Source of the DNA: Eumeta japonica
Lineage: Eukaryota > Arthropoda > Insecta > Lepidoptera > Psychidae
Direction: 5' to 3'
Length of the DNA: 64,000 nucleotides
NCBI GenBank assembly: GCA_005406025.1
Contig: BGZK01000544.1
Coordinates: 186,001 to 250,000 of the forward strand
The translations under genes were made by a program, and so were the position numbers. This document shows positions 12,342 through 24,719 of this stretch, piece by piece. Numbering within the stretch: position 1 is the first letter of the stretch; each line of letters opens with the position of its first letter. The notes under the pieces were generated by a model that was given only the letters and a program-made list of their open reading frames with translations, was not told the DNA's origin and made no database searches.

Positions 12342-12785
12342 GTCGAGGGTCTGATAATGGAGCTAAAGGGTGGATAGTTAAATACTTACCGGTAAACTCC
12401 TCGATATTGGACTCGTTCGTTTTATTTTGACAAGTCTTATGTAATAAGGGTCTGCCGATGAAGCTAAGAGATGGCTAGTGGAACTCTTTAAAAGCTACGA
12501 ATGAACCTCTCGAGTTTTGACTTACTCGGTTTGTTGATGAGTCTTTTATATTCTATTTTGCAGCGAGGGTCCGACGATGAAACCAAGAAGTGAATCATGA
12601 AACTCTTTACTAGTTATTAATAAACTGCTAGAGTTTAGGATCATTTGTTTTTTTTTTTTTAACGAGTCCCATACATTAAATTTTGTAACGAGCGTCCAAT
12701 TATGAAGCCAGTTAGTGGATAGTAGAACTCTTCAGTAGTTACTAGTATACTCTTCGATTTGGGCTATTTGATTTTATGGCATATT
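12342..12785. repeat. Degenerate tandem array of about 100-125 bp units
   Basis: At least four diverged units begin AGGGTCTGAT, AGGGTCTGCC, AGGGTCCGAC and AGCGTCCAAT at 12346, 12447, 12566 and 12691. Each continues with ATGAAGC-like, GTGGAACTCTTTA-like, AGTTA, AAACTCCTCGA-like and a T-rich GACGAGTCTTAT-like block. Spacing is irregular (101, 119 and 125 bp). It runs directly into the interspersed repeat at 12790, so the array may be part of the same composite element. Not coding. Confidence 0.7.
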
Positions 12786-12789
12786 CGAG

Positions 12790-13050
12790 GGCCAAACGAT
12801 CAGGCGAGTCATCAGAAAGTAAATGGTCACCGTCGCCCATGGACACTTGCAACCTCAAGGAGTCACCAGTACGTTGCCAGCCTCTTGGGAGAGAATAGGG
12901 TATCTAATGGAGGGGGATCAGGCTTACAGAAAGAGACGATGGGGAGTGGGCCACCTGAACTCTCACTCACTGTGTTCTGTGAGAGCGTGGCATTCTAGCC
13001 GGCCAATTTTTGTGCTACAGCCAAGTTAGCCACTCTGTGGCTGTACCATA
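12790..13050 (+). repeat. Lepidopteran-type interspersed repeat, copy A (internally deleted)
   Basis: Shares with copies at 48540 and 60186 the ordered blocks GTCGCCCATGGACACTTGCA, GAGTCACCAGTACGTTGCC, a GAATAGG-GTATCTAATGG-type block, AACTCTCACTCACTG, CTGTGAGAGCGTGG and ACAGCCAAGTTAGCCAC. Compared with the other two it lacks the roughly 45-bp segment containing GGAAGCTGCT, between the CTCACTG and CTGTGAGAG blocks. The core is familiar from many Lepidoptera genomes (memory). Two short open frames here are repeat artefacts. Confidence 0.8.
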
Positions 13051-15859
13051 GTTCTGTTGGCCAAGGCAAGTTCGGAATAATATAAAAAAATGCTGTGATG
13101 TTTACTTTGGTTGAGTAATATATCCTTTGTTAAGTAATTGCATAATATATCCATTTCATGAACTTACTTAAGTGTTGAACCCAAGCGCTAGCACTCCAGA
13201 ATCGACAGATAAAGTCAGAAGAAGGAGGCCAAACTTGCTCTGGCTGGCACTGACTTCTAAAAATATTAGTGATTTAATATGTCTTGTGAATACTTAATCA
13301 ATGATAATTTAACATGTTTAAATTTCTTTTGTGAGCTTTAGAAATTATTAGCTCTTATTATAATAGTCTTTTTAAGATAAAATTGCCAAAATTTTTATTC
13401 GATATAGATTTTGGTTTATCAATATCTGATTTTTGTCAAAATCATTGATCCCGTATGTTCTGACATTATCCAAGATAATATCGAATTTCCCTGACAGTTT
13501 ACTATCATTTAAATGAAGTTAGATGGTAGTTTGTTTTATACATTGTTTATGATTTTAAGTGGTTTCTTTAATTTTTTCATTTCATTTTTCTTATATATAT
13601 TTTACTTGATGGCTCTTTCTTTGACAACCATACTAATAAATAATGAAATTTTATTATTTACATAGAATATAAAATTTAATTCTACTTTTTATTCGCATCT
13701 AGAGAAATATAATGAATTAGGTTAGTTTAACTGCTTAATATCTTGCCGACATATTTGATAGATTGACAAGCACTTGAACACGTTGAGGTTACATTTTAAT
13801 GAATGTAGTGTTTGATTGTGTTTTAATAAAACATGTATCTCTTTATTATATCGATTTTCAGCGCTCAATAGTTTCAATAAATGGAAAACAAAATGTCACA
13901 AATCAATAAGGGTTTGATTGTTTATTCATCGAAAAAATTCGAATGACGGCAAACCAACCTAATTCAGAAATTTTATATCTCAAAGAGGCCAAAAAACTTG
14001 ATGCATATTTTAATTTCGAATTTTTGAATGATCAGTAGGTATCTGAAAACAAAAACATGTCCTAAAACTAAAAAGCTATTATGAGAATATCGCACCCTAA
14101 AATTTATAAAATAATAATGTATTGTTTTTTAATATTCTTATCTACACATTGCTGAATATCTATTATTAAAAAAGTTGCAACTTACATGTAAATTTAATTT
14201 AGTATATAGACACAGCGATGCTCAGAAGATAGTTGGTCTTATGCCACAATATCCTAAGGATTATTTACACAACATTGCATTTTATAGTATGACAATATAA
14301 CAAAACTACAATAGGTGATCCTTAGGGCAAGGTGGTATACGATCACAACTATCCTTTTAAGATGTCTTTGTACTAAATTATTATAAAATGTATATGGGAG
14401 TTGTCTACTTGTTTTATGATAAATATTGAATATTTTTTATTTAATATGTCGGAAAAGAATATTTGCTTGTTGTTGCTTCTATTTTAAAAAAAATGTGAAT
14501 AGTGCTGTTTTACAACTTCTTTATTAAATGCTAATTAAGGTTCTTTCATTAGATATCGAACTCGGGCCAATTTTTATAGAAGATATAAATTATTGACTTT
14601 AAGCCCTTTATAGGGCGCCATTTAGTAGTTATGTGGTAACATATGAACATATGAACGTTCATACGTACAGTCTAACATCATAACCTTTTTTTTCCTCGCC
14701 GTAGTCGGCTAAAATCATGACAATGCAACCATCAAGGTAGCATATGTATTATTTTATAATTATAGGATGCATGTAATAGAGAAAAATCAGTGGCACTCAA
14801 AGGTGCCGACAGTAAGTGAAACTTGAACAATTACGCGTGTATTTTTTAAATCAGGAAATAGTTTAGTGTGCAGGAAATAGTATTAAATGTGTTTTTTTAT
14901 TTATTGCTATAAACTACTATTACAAAAATTATATTAAAATTTTCATTTGATGCACTATTGTACATGGAAAATAAATGCATATTATTTTACATCCAAAAAT
15001 TGCAATCTATTGCTTAAAACGTAAATTTACAAATGCAAAGTGAAAAGTTCCGACATGAATATATATCTATGTTGTACGTATATACACAATATATGTTTGC
15101 ATTATATATAGTTACATTATCAATGTTTTTCAACCCAAACTCAACTCTCGTGTAAACGGAGCCAATATATGTAGATACTTATATACAGAGGTGTCGGTTA
15201 CGGTAACGGTAAGTGTCGCGAGTTCAATGATTTTACCATTTCAAAAAATGCCCAACACACATAAAGATGTTTTCACTTCAATAAGTAAACAAAGACAATC
15301 TTAATTTTTTTAGAGTCAAATAGGATATCTAAACGGTCTTTTATTAGACACCTTAAGTGTCAACTTCGTGCAAAGCTAAAGAAATATTGAGATATACCTC
15401 TTAAAAATTGTGTTATTCCAGTCGCCGAAAATTTCAGATTCAAAATGCGAACTGAATAACGAATTTGAAACTTTCAGATGAGTTTTGAATTTTCATTTAC
15501 TTTTGACCCTTGGCCTCTCAATTTATGGCTTTTCATAAAAAATGTTACAGTCAGAGAATGTATCTTTTATTAGATTTTATGTAATATGAAATGTTCGTTT
15601 GTCTGAATGAGATATATATTACTTAAGTGAAATGCATATAAATAAAAAAAAAACAGGAAGTGGGAACTTGTTTTTGTATAATTTAATAGTTTTTCCTTTC
15701 CGAATTTTTTCGACTATGAAGCAGCATTGTGGGAATAGTCTATCTTTTGCTTTCCTATGTATAATTAAAAACTTGCTGAAGCAATACCGTTAAATAAATA
15801 CATGATTTTATTCAAATATTTTAAATGTAACGTAATATGTTTATATTGAAATTTTTTAA
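13051..15859. other. AT-rich non-coding stretch
   Basis: About 2.8 kb of AT-rich DNA with no recognisable gene. Small features are a 14-bp palindrome TATGAACGTTCATA near 14649 and direct ACATATGAA repeats beside it. Confidence 0.5.
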
Positions 15860-15899
15860 CTTGAAAACTTGACAATTTATTCATTGTCAAGTTTTCAAG
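15860..15899. repeat. 17-bp perfect inverted repeat with 6-nt loop
   Basis: CTTGAAAACTTGACAAT (15860-15876) pairs perfectly with 15883-15899 around the loop TTATTC. It lies alone in AT-rich DNA and would form a stable short hairpin. Confidence 0.9.
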
Positions 15900-17299
15900 A
15901 AATAATTCAAAATTCGTGTAAAGTATTCAGCGATGATAATATTTATTCCCGATTATCTGAATAACGCTCACTTTCACGTCTTAAAATGGTATAATAGATC
16001 ACTCCAGAATTTATTAACATTACAGCATAAGCTGGTATAGCATAATCAGTCCTTTAAACCCTATATGAGAAATGGGTCCGTATTCACATACCTACTTGTA
16101 TGTGAATCTCGAATGGATACTGATACTTTTCACTAGCTTGAGGTCGAGAACGACAACGATTTAAGCCTGGTCCGATGGGTCGACAATTTCACAAGTTTTT
16201 TCAAAACGGTAGTTACTGCGGTGAGAGCCACGACGCTCTTTTCAGAATCAATATTTTTAAATAGAAAGATTTTGTTGCACTATGCCTTATATTTAGAATA
16301 AGATACAGGCACTTCTGGATAGTTCGGTAATAAATAGAATTAGTGATGTAATTGAAGGGTCCAAGTCTGTCAATCTGAAAAATGGGATGGGATGATATGT
16401 CTTAGAAATAGAAGCTAATACATGGATTATACCTACAAGTAGAAAAAAAATAGCTTTGCTTGGGTGTTCGATATGTCGAAATCCTCTGGAATCGATATTC
16501 GATTTCCTGGTTCAAGATTCGTAGAAGAGCAGCTTCGCCTGTCAGCAATGGGCTGCATACAGCACGTTACTATGCGTCACAGGAACTCGTTTAACAACGA
16601 GCACTTTATTTGAGATCTTGACTTAACAATCAGTAACTTATTTTTAAGCGAATCGTTAAAAAAATATTGAAACATTAGTTACGCGCTCATATTCACAATT
16701 AAAAATATGAGATACATTATCGGTTTTGACGTCTTGCAGTCTTACATTTTAGGGTAAGGTTTTTTTTTGTTGTATCTTAATGCAAGCCGAGCTATCTATC
16801 TATCACTACCTTGTCATTTCATTTCAAACGGAGGACTTAAGCCTTTGGCGCTACGCCCTGATCTTAGATGAATCGGAGAATATTAACGGGTGTTATTACC
16901 ATCGACGGTGGCGACGTCCACGGCCGACGGTTGCGTTTTCTAAGACATAGAATCAGTGGTTTGAGTTTAATTTGAGCTTAAAAACTTACTGGCCATTTCA
17001 ACTCAAGTGACCGAATATTGAACCCTCACTTTTAAACTTGAAATGACACTTTGAACGCTAATCCGCTATCTACCTGTTATTTTAAAAATAAATCTACTTT
17101 TAGATTTACATTTAAATAAAATAAGTAATTATTAAGAAACGTTCGCGTTATTAAAACGAGATTTTTTTTACATTTTTGATTAATATTTATGTAAATGTTA
17201 TTAAATAAATATTAGCATATTAATAGAAACTATATAAAGAATAAAACAACAAACTAAACAACTAGCAAACATCTATATCCCCCTAACAGAAAGGCAATC
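15900..17299. other. Non-coding spacer
   Basis: Mixed AT-rich DNA. A GC patch lies at 16830-16940. GTCAGCAATGGGCTGCATAC near 16537 loosely resembles ATCAGCGGTGGGTTGCATG near 53683, possibly a shared old repeat. No gene recognised. Confidence 0.4.
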
Positions 17300-18200
17300 G
17301 CATGTTGACAAGTAATTATCAAAGCTCGTTTTCTTTAACTTTTTTTTTTCAGTTTCGTGACTGTTTAGGCAATAAATCTTGTCCTAATGAGATATTTATG
17401 CGAGCCGAGTCGTCCTGTCAACGATTAATCCTTTATTTTCGTATAAAAAGCCTACAGTTTTATTAATATTGATTCGTTGGCATGACACTGACGCATAACG
17501 ATATTTCATTAAGAAACGTTTAATATTCGTCGTGGGTACAATAACTATTTTTGTATGTGTATTCTTGTATGTATTTGCTCGTGTTTTTTATCTGTAGGTA
17601 AGACGTCGGCGCAATTGTGAACACGTCATGAACCTTCAAAGTGAATTACCGAATTGATTAATCTACAGCTATTGAATTCGTGATCCCTTCATTGATCTCT
17701 GATTTTGGTATGAACAGCAATCTCAACGTCGAACGGCCTGTTTTCATATTAGCGTTTAACCTCCATGGTTGTCTATTACACTTCATCGTTATTTTTGAAG
17801 TGTTAACATAAATAAAAGGTTAATATTAGGACACGAAACCCACATTTCAACTAGACGATTAAGGAACTTCATCGCTATTTACATCTATCTATTTTAGAAT
17901 TCATAGTTCGTATATCTTAACTTCCGATCGGCTAAATGTTGGGGTGAATCTATTAGCATAAACAAACGAGAATATTAATGCGGACTTAAAAGCCGTGTAA
18001 TTCCGGGCTATTCATTACGGCAATTAGCACGTTACACCATAAATTAGCCGTTCTCAGAGCGTGACGCCTGCGCATCTGTCGATCTTATCTTCGGTATTGT
18101 TGCTGTGACACCGCCTTTCGTTTTGTAATGCTGATTGCGCAAGCATTTTATACAGATCTCTATCTATTGAGCCGATGTGTTGAAACATTTCCTATGAATC
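17300..18200. other. Possible conserved non-coding regulatory segment
   Basis: Moderate-GC DNA carrying forkhead- and homeobox-type motifs (ATTAGCATAAACAAACGAG near 17952, GGCAATTAGC, GGCTATTCATTACGG) and a GC patch around 18045-18130. No open frame of note. Developmental enhancer character is inferred from motif content only. Confidence 0.25.
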
Positions 18201-18435
18201 GAATGGTGAAATTTGATATCGTTTTTTTCTTGGTGGTTCTGATGTTTTGGTTTTTTATTATACATAAAGAACTTGTTCATTAGAAATAATTATTATCAAA
18301 TATTACATTTATATTCTTATCACGATGAAATCATAACGTCTATTACGTATATACTAAGTTTTAAAATCTTTTCTTTTTTATTAAAATATTGTTTAATTAA
18401 AATACGTTGCACGAGTAACACAGATCGACGAAATT

Positions 18436-18794
18436 TTAACCTTTCCAAAGTGGAACTTGGAGTTTTTGTGACATACACGTCGCGAAAACTTGAAAAAAAA
18501 TATGATTTACATCGTTTCCTTTGAGCGCGTCAGCTAATAGACAAAATTGTCCCTTCAACATTTTTACGACGAATGAACCCGGGTCATCTGCACATAACCA
18601 ACGATTGTCCATGATCTGAAATAGATCGTCGTTCAACGACGGGTGTCGTGAAGTAACCTGACAAAAGATTGTCCAATGGCGTGAGTTTATGTTCATGGTC
18701 GTGGTCACAACTAAAGAACATTCCATCCCCATTAGACCATGAGCGATTTGGTCCATTCTATGAAATTCAGATATAGTAAAAATTGTGTTGGATA
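18436..18794 (-). CDS. Unassigned open reading frame, possible coding relic
   Basis: An antisense frame with an internal Met at 18756 (106 codons). Upstream of that Met it stays open for about 13-15 more codons before a stop. The translation is not low-complexity: it is rich in Asp, Asn, His and Trp and has three Trp residues (for example RHWTIFCQVTSRHP and MDNRWLCADDPGSF). Base composition is less AT-rich than the flanks. I do not recognise the family. No splice sites or promoter are evident, and it abuts an interspersed repeat at 18960. It may be chance, a decayed exon or a fragment of a foreign or mobile element. Confidence 0.2.
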
Positions 18795-18959
18795 CTCTGT
18801 GCTTTCTTAATGAGGTGTCGCACTACAAATATCTGCCGCAGACAGTCTGATCGTATTATAGATTTTTCCATTCTTCCCTGCATATGAGTTGCTGAAGTAG
18901 AGTAATTGTTTCTTTTTTCTTTTCGCTATGAAAATTGAAAAATTTTCATAAAATTCAAA

Positions 18960-20030
18960 AGGTACTATTTTCATTCCGATTTTCGAAAATCGTGTTTTCA
19001 CCGGATCTTGACGTTTTAGGGTCCGAGAAATCTATTTCGACCATTTTCCGAGTGATGTCTGTATGTTGAGTGTGTGTGTGTGTGTGTGTTTATGTATGTC
19101 AACCTCTCATAACCTTTGGATGGATCGAGGCGAAACGCAGTTACAGAATTCAAAAGGTGTCTACTTAAATTAGACTTCCTGAAAACTTGACCCGTTTTCG
19201 ACTAGTAAATATTAAGAAATTGCGGAACCAAATTATTGGAAAAGTATTTTTTTGAAATAACTTTTAGATTCCTCTACAGATTCATACCAAAATCTAATCA
19301 GCTCTTTTTCTTAAATATGTGCATCGATTGCTGAAAATTGTATCATAATCGGTTGATTCGTTCTAGAGATAGATTTGGAGATTTGGAGGCACGTTTTTCA
19401 AAAAGAGTTTTTTCGAATATTTTTTAAACTGCTCTACCAGTAAATTGTAAATTTTATCCACATATTTTCTTTAAAAGACAACCTGTATGCCTGTCAAATT
19501 CACTAAAACCGGTAGGTTTGTTCAACAGATATTGTCGGAAATTTTTTTCAGCGTCTTATTAGAACTTTTTTTTAACCATTTTAGCAATAGATTCTGAAAT
19601 CTAACCAGCTATTTTCTTAATAAAGAACGTCGATCGTTGTAAACTGCATCAAAAACGGTTGAATCATTCGAGAGATTTAGTTAACAAAATGTTTGAAAAA
19701 TAAAAGATATTTCCAAAATAATGTGAAATTTTTGGTGGATTGATGTTTGGTAGGTACTTGGTTACATTTTACAGGGATGGTCTGAAGAGTGGATTGTGTT
19801 TCAAATTTTTGAGCTCAACAATTCATAGACAAAATTTATAACTCAAGACGCTCAAAAGCACATCGATAAATATCATAGTCAAAACTTTCAGAGATGGCCT
19901 GCAGGGTGAACAAAAAAAACTGTAATACCGTTGACCGTTTTACAGATTTTTTTTGCCACATTTGCAAGTATTTTACTATCCCATAAAGTTACGAAAGATT
20001 CTTGTCTTTCTTTTGTATCGATTTTCAATT
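18960..20030 (+). repeat. Interspersed repeat with TG microsatellite and ~150-bp internal periodicity
   Basis: Begins with GGATCTTGACGTTTTAGGGT and GAGTGATGTCTGTATGTTG, then a (TG)n run at 19071-19089 and CAACCTCTCATAACCTTTGG. It continues as diverged units of about 150 bp. The segments near 19295-19380 and 19598-19680 align well (TCTAATCAGCT/TCTAACCAGCT, ATCGATTGCTG/GTCGATCGTTG, CGGTTGATTC/CGGTTGAATC, AGAGAT). A weaker middle copy at about 19440-19540 contains ACTAAAACCGGTAGGTTTGT. The tail at 19795-19915 (GAGCTCAA, CTCAAAAGCACATCG, ATGGCCTGCAGGG) recurs at 45980-46085. No intact frame. Confidence 0.7.
19071..19089. repeat. (TG)n microsatellite
   Basis: Uninterrupted TG dinucleotides within the head of the interspersed repeat. 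Confidence 0.95.
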
Positions 20031-20819
20031 CCAAATTAGGTTTGTCTATTACGATTTAAATTTGGCATTCGTAAAAGATATATGTAAGATCTGACAGATC
20101 ATCTATGGACTATCTGCCACATCTTAAGCGATAATCGCAACGTTATTATACTTTTAGCATTTAAATTAAAAAAGTGGACCGCTCTCAGTTAAAATGGTTA
20201 TTTTGAGGCAGTTGTATCGGGTTTATAATGGCCCCACTGCTGTTTAACAACAATCTTTTGATTTTAGGACTTAAGTCTCAGGCTTCAACTTTTTACGCTG
20301 GCCCGGCGCGTGTTAGAAGCTGCTACTATAGTTGTCACCATGCGACGACAACGTCTGAGACCGATAACCTGACAAGCCCTCTGAAGCATTGGACGAGTCG
20401 TTTAAATTGACTTAATTCAAAAACTCATCGGAACATTTACTTGGCGGTAAGTTCACTCCGCTCAACATCTAAAAATACCTCTGAGACACAAGAAATGAAA
20501 CAAAAAAAAAACAGTAATTAAGAAAAAAAAATTTTTGAATAACTCAAGCACCATGACATTACGTGATCGAGTATTTGTTGATACGGGTTGTGGTTTAAAA
20601 TATTCAATCATTTAATTTAAATCATAGTTCTGAATAAATCAAAAAAATTCAAAGAAAAAAACTTTTAAAAATTATTACATATTTCCGACGACGCCATAGA
20701 GAGTTACACTTGTTTTATATTGATTGCTAACAGTTTCGTGGATTGGAAAAAGTTGACCAGAAGTCGTTCACTATCAAGAAAATACATACAACTTATGCGA
20801 AGGCTTTCCACGATCATGT
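20031..20819. other. AT-rich spacer
   Basis: AT-rich DNA with a mixed patch at 20220-20400 whose short plus-strand frame is not recognisable as protein. Nothing else seen. Confidence 0.45.
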
Positions 20820-21295
20820 TTACACCGTTAATTTTTCCATCGGTCCTCATTAACCGTCCCCGCTACGTCGATGGGCGTCGTCGCCGGCGATAGTGTCGGC
20901 CGAGCGCCGGCGGGTCCCCCCCGAGTCGCAAAAGTACCGTTATAAATCCCAAAATAAAATCCTCTTACGCTCAGGTAATTTATGGGCCAGCCGCGAATAA
21001 TCAGCGAGGTGCCGTATAAATCGCGCGCCATTTGTAAAATAGGAATTACGAATCGCCATTCGGGATATTGTCGGCGCTCGCCGGTGGAACGTCCTAAGCG
21101 ACCGGATTTGCCGGACCGCTTATTGCGTTTCGGCACGGGGGCGATCGTTGGGCTCCGATTGCGGAAGGTCTTAAGTCGACAGAGTAATGTGTGGAGTTCG
21201 AACGTATCGGAAGTAAAATCTTCAGCGCCGGCTGCCGTGTCGCACAGCGTCGAGGTGGGCAGCGCGAGGGGGTGAACGGTTTCTAGTCTAAGACG
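20820..21295. other. GC-rich island, candidate regulatory region
   Basis: A strong CpG-rich island (GTCGTCGCCGGCGATAG, GAGCGCCGGCGGGTC, CGGTGGAACGTCC) with interspersed Hox-type AT blocks (CCGTTATAAATCCC, GGTAATTTATGGGCC, GTATAAATCGCGC). Long frames run on both strands (20828-21136 minus and 20982-21275 plus), which argues for compositional stop depletion rather than a real exon. Enhancer or promoter is inferred. Confidence 0.4.
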
Positions 21296-23219
21296 TTAAT
21301 GACCCGCTTCCCGAATCCCGTTATGAGAGGTTAAGATTTTACACGAAAAAAGAAGACATTCTTCTACTCCAGCTACTTAAACACACTCATTTTTTAATAT
21401 TAATCAAATATTTTTTAATTGTAATAGTAAACAAGTTAATTCTGCATTGAAACTTTAAATATTACTTTTATTATTTATGTAGAAGTAAACCCATTTTAAA
21501 GCCAATATAATTAACTGTGTTATGCCGTATCCGAAAAAAAATTTTGAAGGCAAGACACGAAAGTATAATTCTCTTTAATTACTTTGTCAATTAAGTATGA
21601 TCATAAATACCTAAATGATGTTTTTAAAAGATAGGTACTGACCAACAACCTGCGTGCAATAATTCATTCATCAACCGCCTTGAGTGTGACAACTCTTGAT
21701 AATTAAGAGTGAATATTCTTTCTGATCTCCCTCTGTCCCTCTCTTTCTTTTTAATATAATGACTTAGTTTGTTTTCAATTTTTGATTTCATTCTTTACGC
21801 GGTCGACTCGTGTTTCTAGTATTTTTTTTTTACTTTTAATGATAGAGATAACACTTTTAATAGATTCATTTTGTTATGCAAGAATTCAGTGAGAAATTTC
21901 AATGGAAATTTCCAGACACGTCCGCAAAATTTACAAAATGGTCAGTCAACCGTTAAAAAGACAAAATTGGCCGCTGTTCATGATATGATGACACTTGAAA
22001 TTATTTCCGGAACTTTCTGTGAAATGTACACTTTCACAGTGACCCCCCATCACAGCTAGGATTGCAAATGAAATCGAAAACGCGATGGAAATAGGAATCA
22101 GCATTGAAACTCAAAAAATAATCGGGTTTAGAATCAGGTCAAATTGAAGCGGAAGTTAGAATCACATTTGGAATGTAGGAATTCGTTGTATAATATTCAG
22201 TTCCATACTATCTATTCACATCTTCATGTTGGAAAGCGAAATAGAAACTCAGTTTAAATAAATTTAAAGAATCACCGGAACACCCTACTATTCTTATTTT
22301 GCTGTTTCAACGCTACAAATTGTCTGAAATACAGCAGCAACTGTCTTTGGTTCTTTCTAATGTCAAACTTATTGAGGTAATGCATTGATCTACTAGTAAA
22401 ATATTGGTGTATTATTTATTGACATATCAATGATTAAATACGATTATTTATTTTACATCTTTCGTCGCCAGCTTAGAGTAAGATTTTCTGTTAAAATTTT
22501 TCTTCTATATAGTACGCATTTAGGGCAATAATAACTTAAGCGGTCAAGGCCAGTTGATGAAAATTACTTGTTCTTGTATTATTTCCGTAATTCTTAATAG
22601 TTTAATTTTGATAATGGTTGTATCAAACATAGTAATATTTTTGTTAAGATTATTATAAAATAACAATTAAATCTGTTTAATTTATAAGATAAACGCAGAT
22701 GTACTTCAAATCCATCCCAATAATCACTGTTATATTTAAAATTTAAATTATATGATTATAGCTATAAAGTGGGTAAATACTAAAAAAAATTAATTATATT
22801 TAAGGAATCTGTTTCTAATGAAAAATCTGAGAATTTTTCATGACTACAGAAATAATAAAACATGAACACAGGTTTAATAATTCTATATGATATATGTAAA
22901 AGGGACATGTGTTAAAAAATAGAACAATCTTCTTGTATTCTGTCTTTAATATGAGTTATATAAAATTACCTAGTAGTAAAATAATTATGGATACGATTTA
23001 ATTATTTTCCGGTTTTTCTCATATACAAACGCATTTACTTTCTTTTCTATTCATATATTTACTATCCATTTATTTTTTATTCATCACTTGTTTACGTATT
23101 TAGTTTCTTGTTTACATTCTTTTTCCTAACTCTCCTTCGCATTTCATTTAAATGCAGGCCTTCTGAATCTCTGCTACGTTTCCATCTAAATTTTATTTCA
23201 TATATAAACTAAATTGGCT
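21296..23219. other. AT-rich non-coding stretch
   Basis: AT-rich, with a purine-rich zone at about 22065-22250 where GAAATAGGAATCAG- and GAAATAGAAACTCAG-like words recur. No gene recognised. Confidence 0.5.
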
Positions 23220-23510
23220 TAACTCATATTTACGGCCACTCTGATCTGGCATAAAAGCTTTCGCCTTCCGGCGGTGATTGCATATTTATTGTTGGACAGT
23301 GATGAAGAAAGTCGGCCTCAACGAAAAAGATACCGGGCGCGATCCTCACCACGGACAACTTGACCAATGAGTCTTTAACTTAAATCGAACCACTATCTGT
23401 GCGCCTCGAAATAAATGTTAAGTTGTCGGCCCTGACTGTCATCACATTGGTGACAACTCGAACTGGGCTAGCGCGCTGACTCAAATTCTGAGCTTCTCGA
23501 TTTAAAGGGA
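23220..23510. other. GC-rich island, candidate regulatory region
   Basis: A moderate GC island with GCATAAAAGC, CTTCCGGCGG, ACCGGGCGCG, a CCAAT box (TTGACCAATGAG) and GCTAGCGCGC. No readable protein. Confidence 0.3.
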
Positions 23511-23899
23511 AAAGATTTCGTGTGAGTATGCTTCAATTATGAGATTTTTGTATTAAAACCTTACATAATAATAGCAATGGACAGCCAAAAGGTATATTTT
23601 ACCCTCGAACATACTAGATATTTATATAAGCGGACATTCGTTTAGCCGACCGGATATTTTTTCTTTCATTAAAAGTGGCATCGAGTCGAAACTGGAAAGT
23701 TTAAAAAACATCGAATTTTATTAAAATTTCTTACATTTCTTGCAATGAAGACAGATTTCTAACACCTATTCAGTAATTTCTGACAAAACTCGGTACATTT
23801 TATTTTTAGACAAGTGGACTACACACACGGCGAAAATCTCAAATCGGTATTTGTCTGCTTCTGTAATTATAAGAATGAAAGAAGAATAGAAAATTTCCT
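23511..23899. other. AT-rich spacer
   Basis: AT-rich DNA with nothing recognisable. Confidence 0.45.
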
Positions 23900-24220
23900 A
23901 ATAAACGTGTCGCGCACTCGACACTCACGCGCTCATCGCGTCGTCGCGCCGAAGGATACACCGCGACACGTCGCGCGCGCGGAATTTTTAATAGTTTCGC
24001 CCCGACAGAGCTCAGTCGGTTATCGGAGGCGTCATCCGGATCCGCTAATGTATTTGAAATCTGTCTCGGGCGGGCTTTATCTATTGGAAATGGCTGTTCC
24101 GAACTTCGGTTGGCCTTCCGAACTACTTTTAACTACGAGTAATAAATCCAACGTAAGGCTGCCGGCTAGCTGCTCTGTGCTATGCGAGAGGAGTTGCGGG
24201 GTGACAGGCGTCAGGCGGTC
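23900..24220. other. GC-rich island, candidate regulatory region
   Basis: CpG-dense block (CGCGTCGTCGCGCC, CGCGACACGTCGCGCGCGC) inside a plus-strand frame of about 150 codons that starts from a non-ATG codon. The translation has no recognisable domain and an Arg/Ser-rich composition. I treat it as a non-coding island. Confidence 0.35.
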
Positions 24221-24719
24221 GAAAGATTTTTTTTGTTCAACTGCAATAGTTACCCTGCATTAGATAGCGCAAATTCTGTAATGCGCATGCCTGTAAAACT
24301 GCGATAATATTCATGTTTAAAGATTTTTATAAATAGAAATTTTCTGATTCATTGAAATATATGTATGTATTATATAGGCATGTAATAATCATATTAAAAT
24401 CGATTTTGGATCTATACATCAAACTGTAGCGATAGTGATACCTTAGAACACATAAAATAATTAAGGCAGAAGAAGTGTTAATAGCAATATAATTAGTGAC
24501 GATATCCATCAATTGAATCTACATTCGTACAATTGGCTCACTGATAATTTTAAGTAACTTATTTCCTTCTTAGAAACTTGATTTTCAAAAAACATAACGT
24601 CGTTGTATTCGAGAAAGCAAAACAAATCATCTCAGCATAATTTTCCATATTTTCTTGAGAACAAAGAGTAGAACGCTAGCCAAGTAGAATTCAAATAATT
24701 AAATTTTAAGCAATAGGTC
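24221..24719. other. AT-rich spacer
   Basis: AT-rich DNA with nothing recognisable. Confidence 0.5.

Noticed and set aside
23814..24263. 149-codon plus-strand open frame, the longest in the window
   Set aside because: Begins at a non-ATG codon, crosses a CpG island and shows no recognisable domain; likely compositional.
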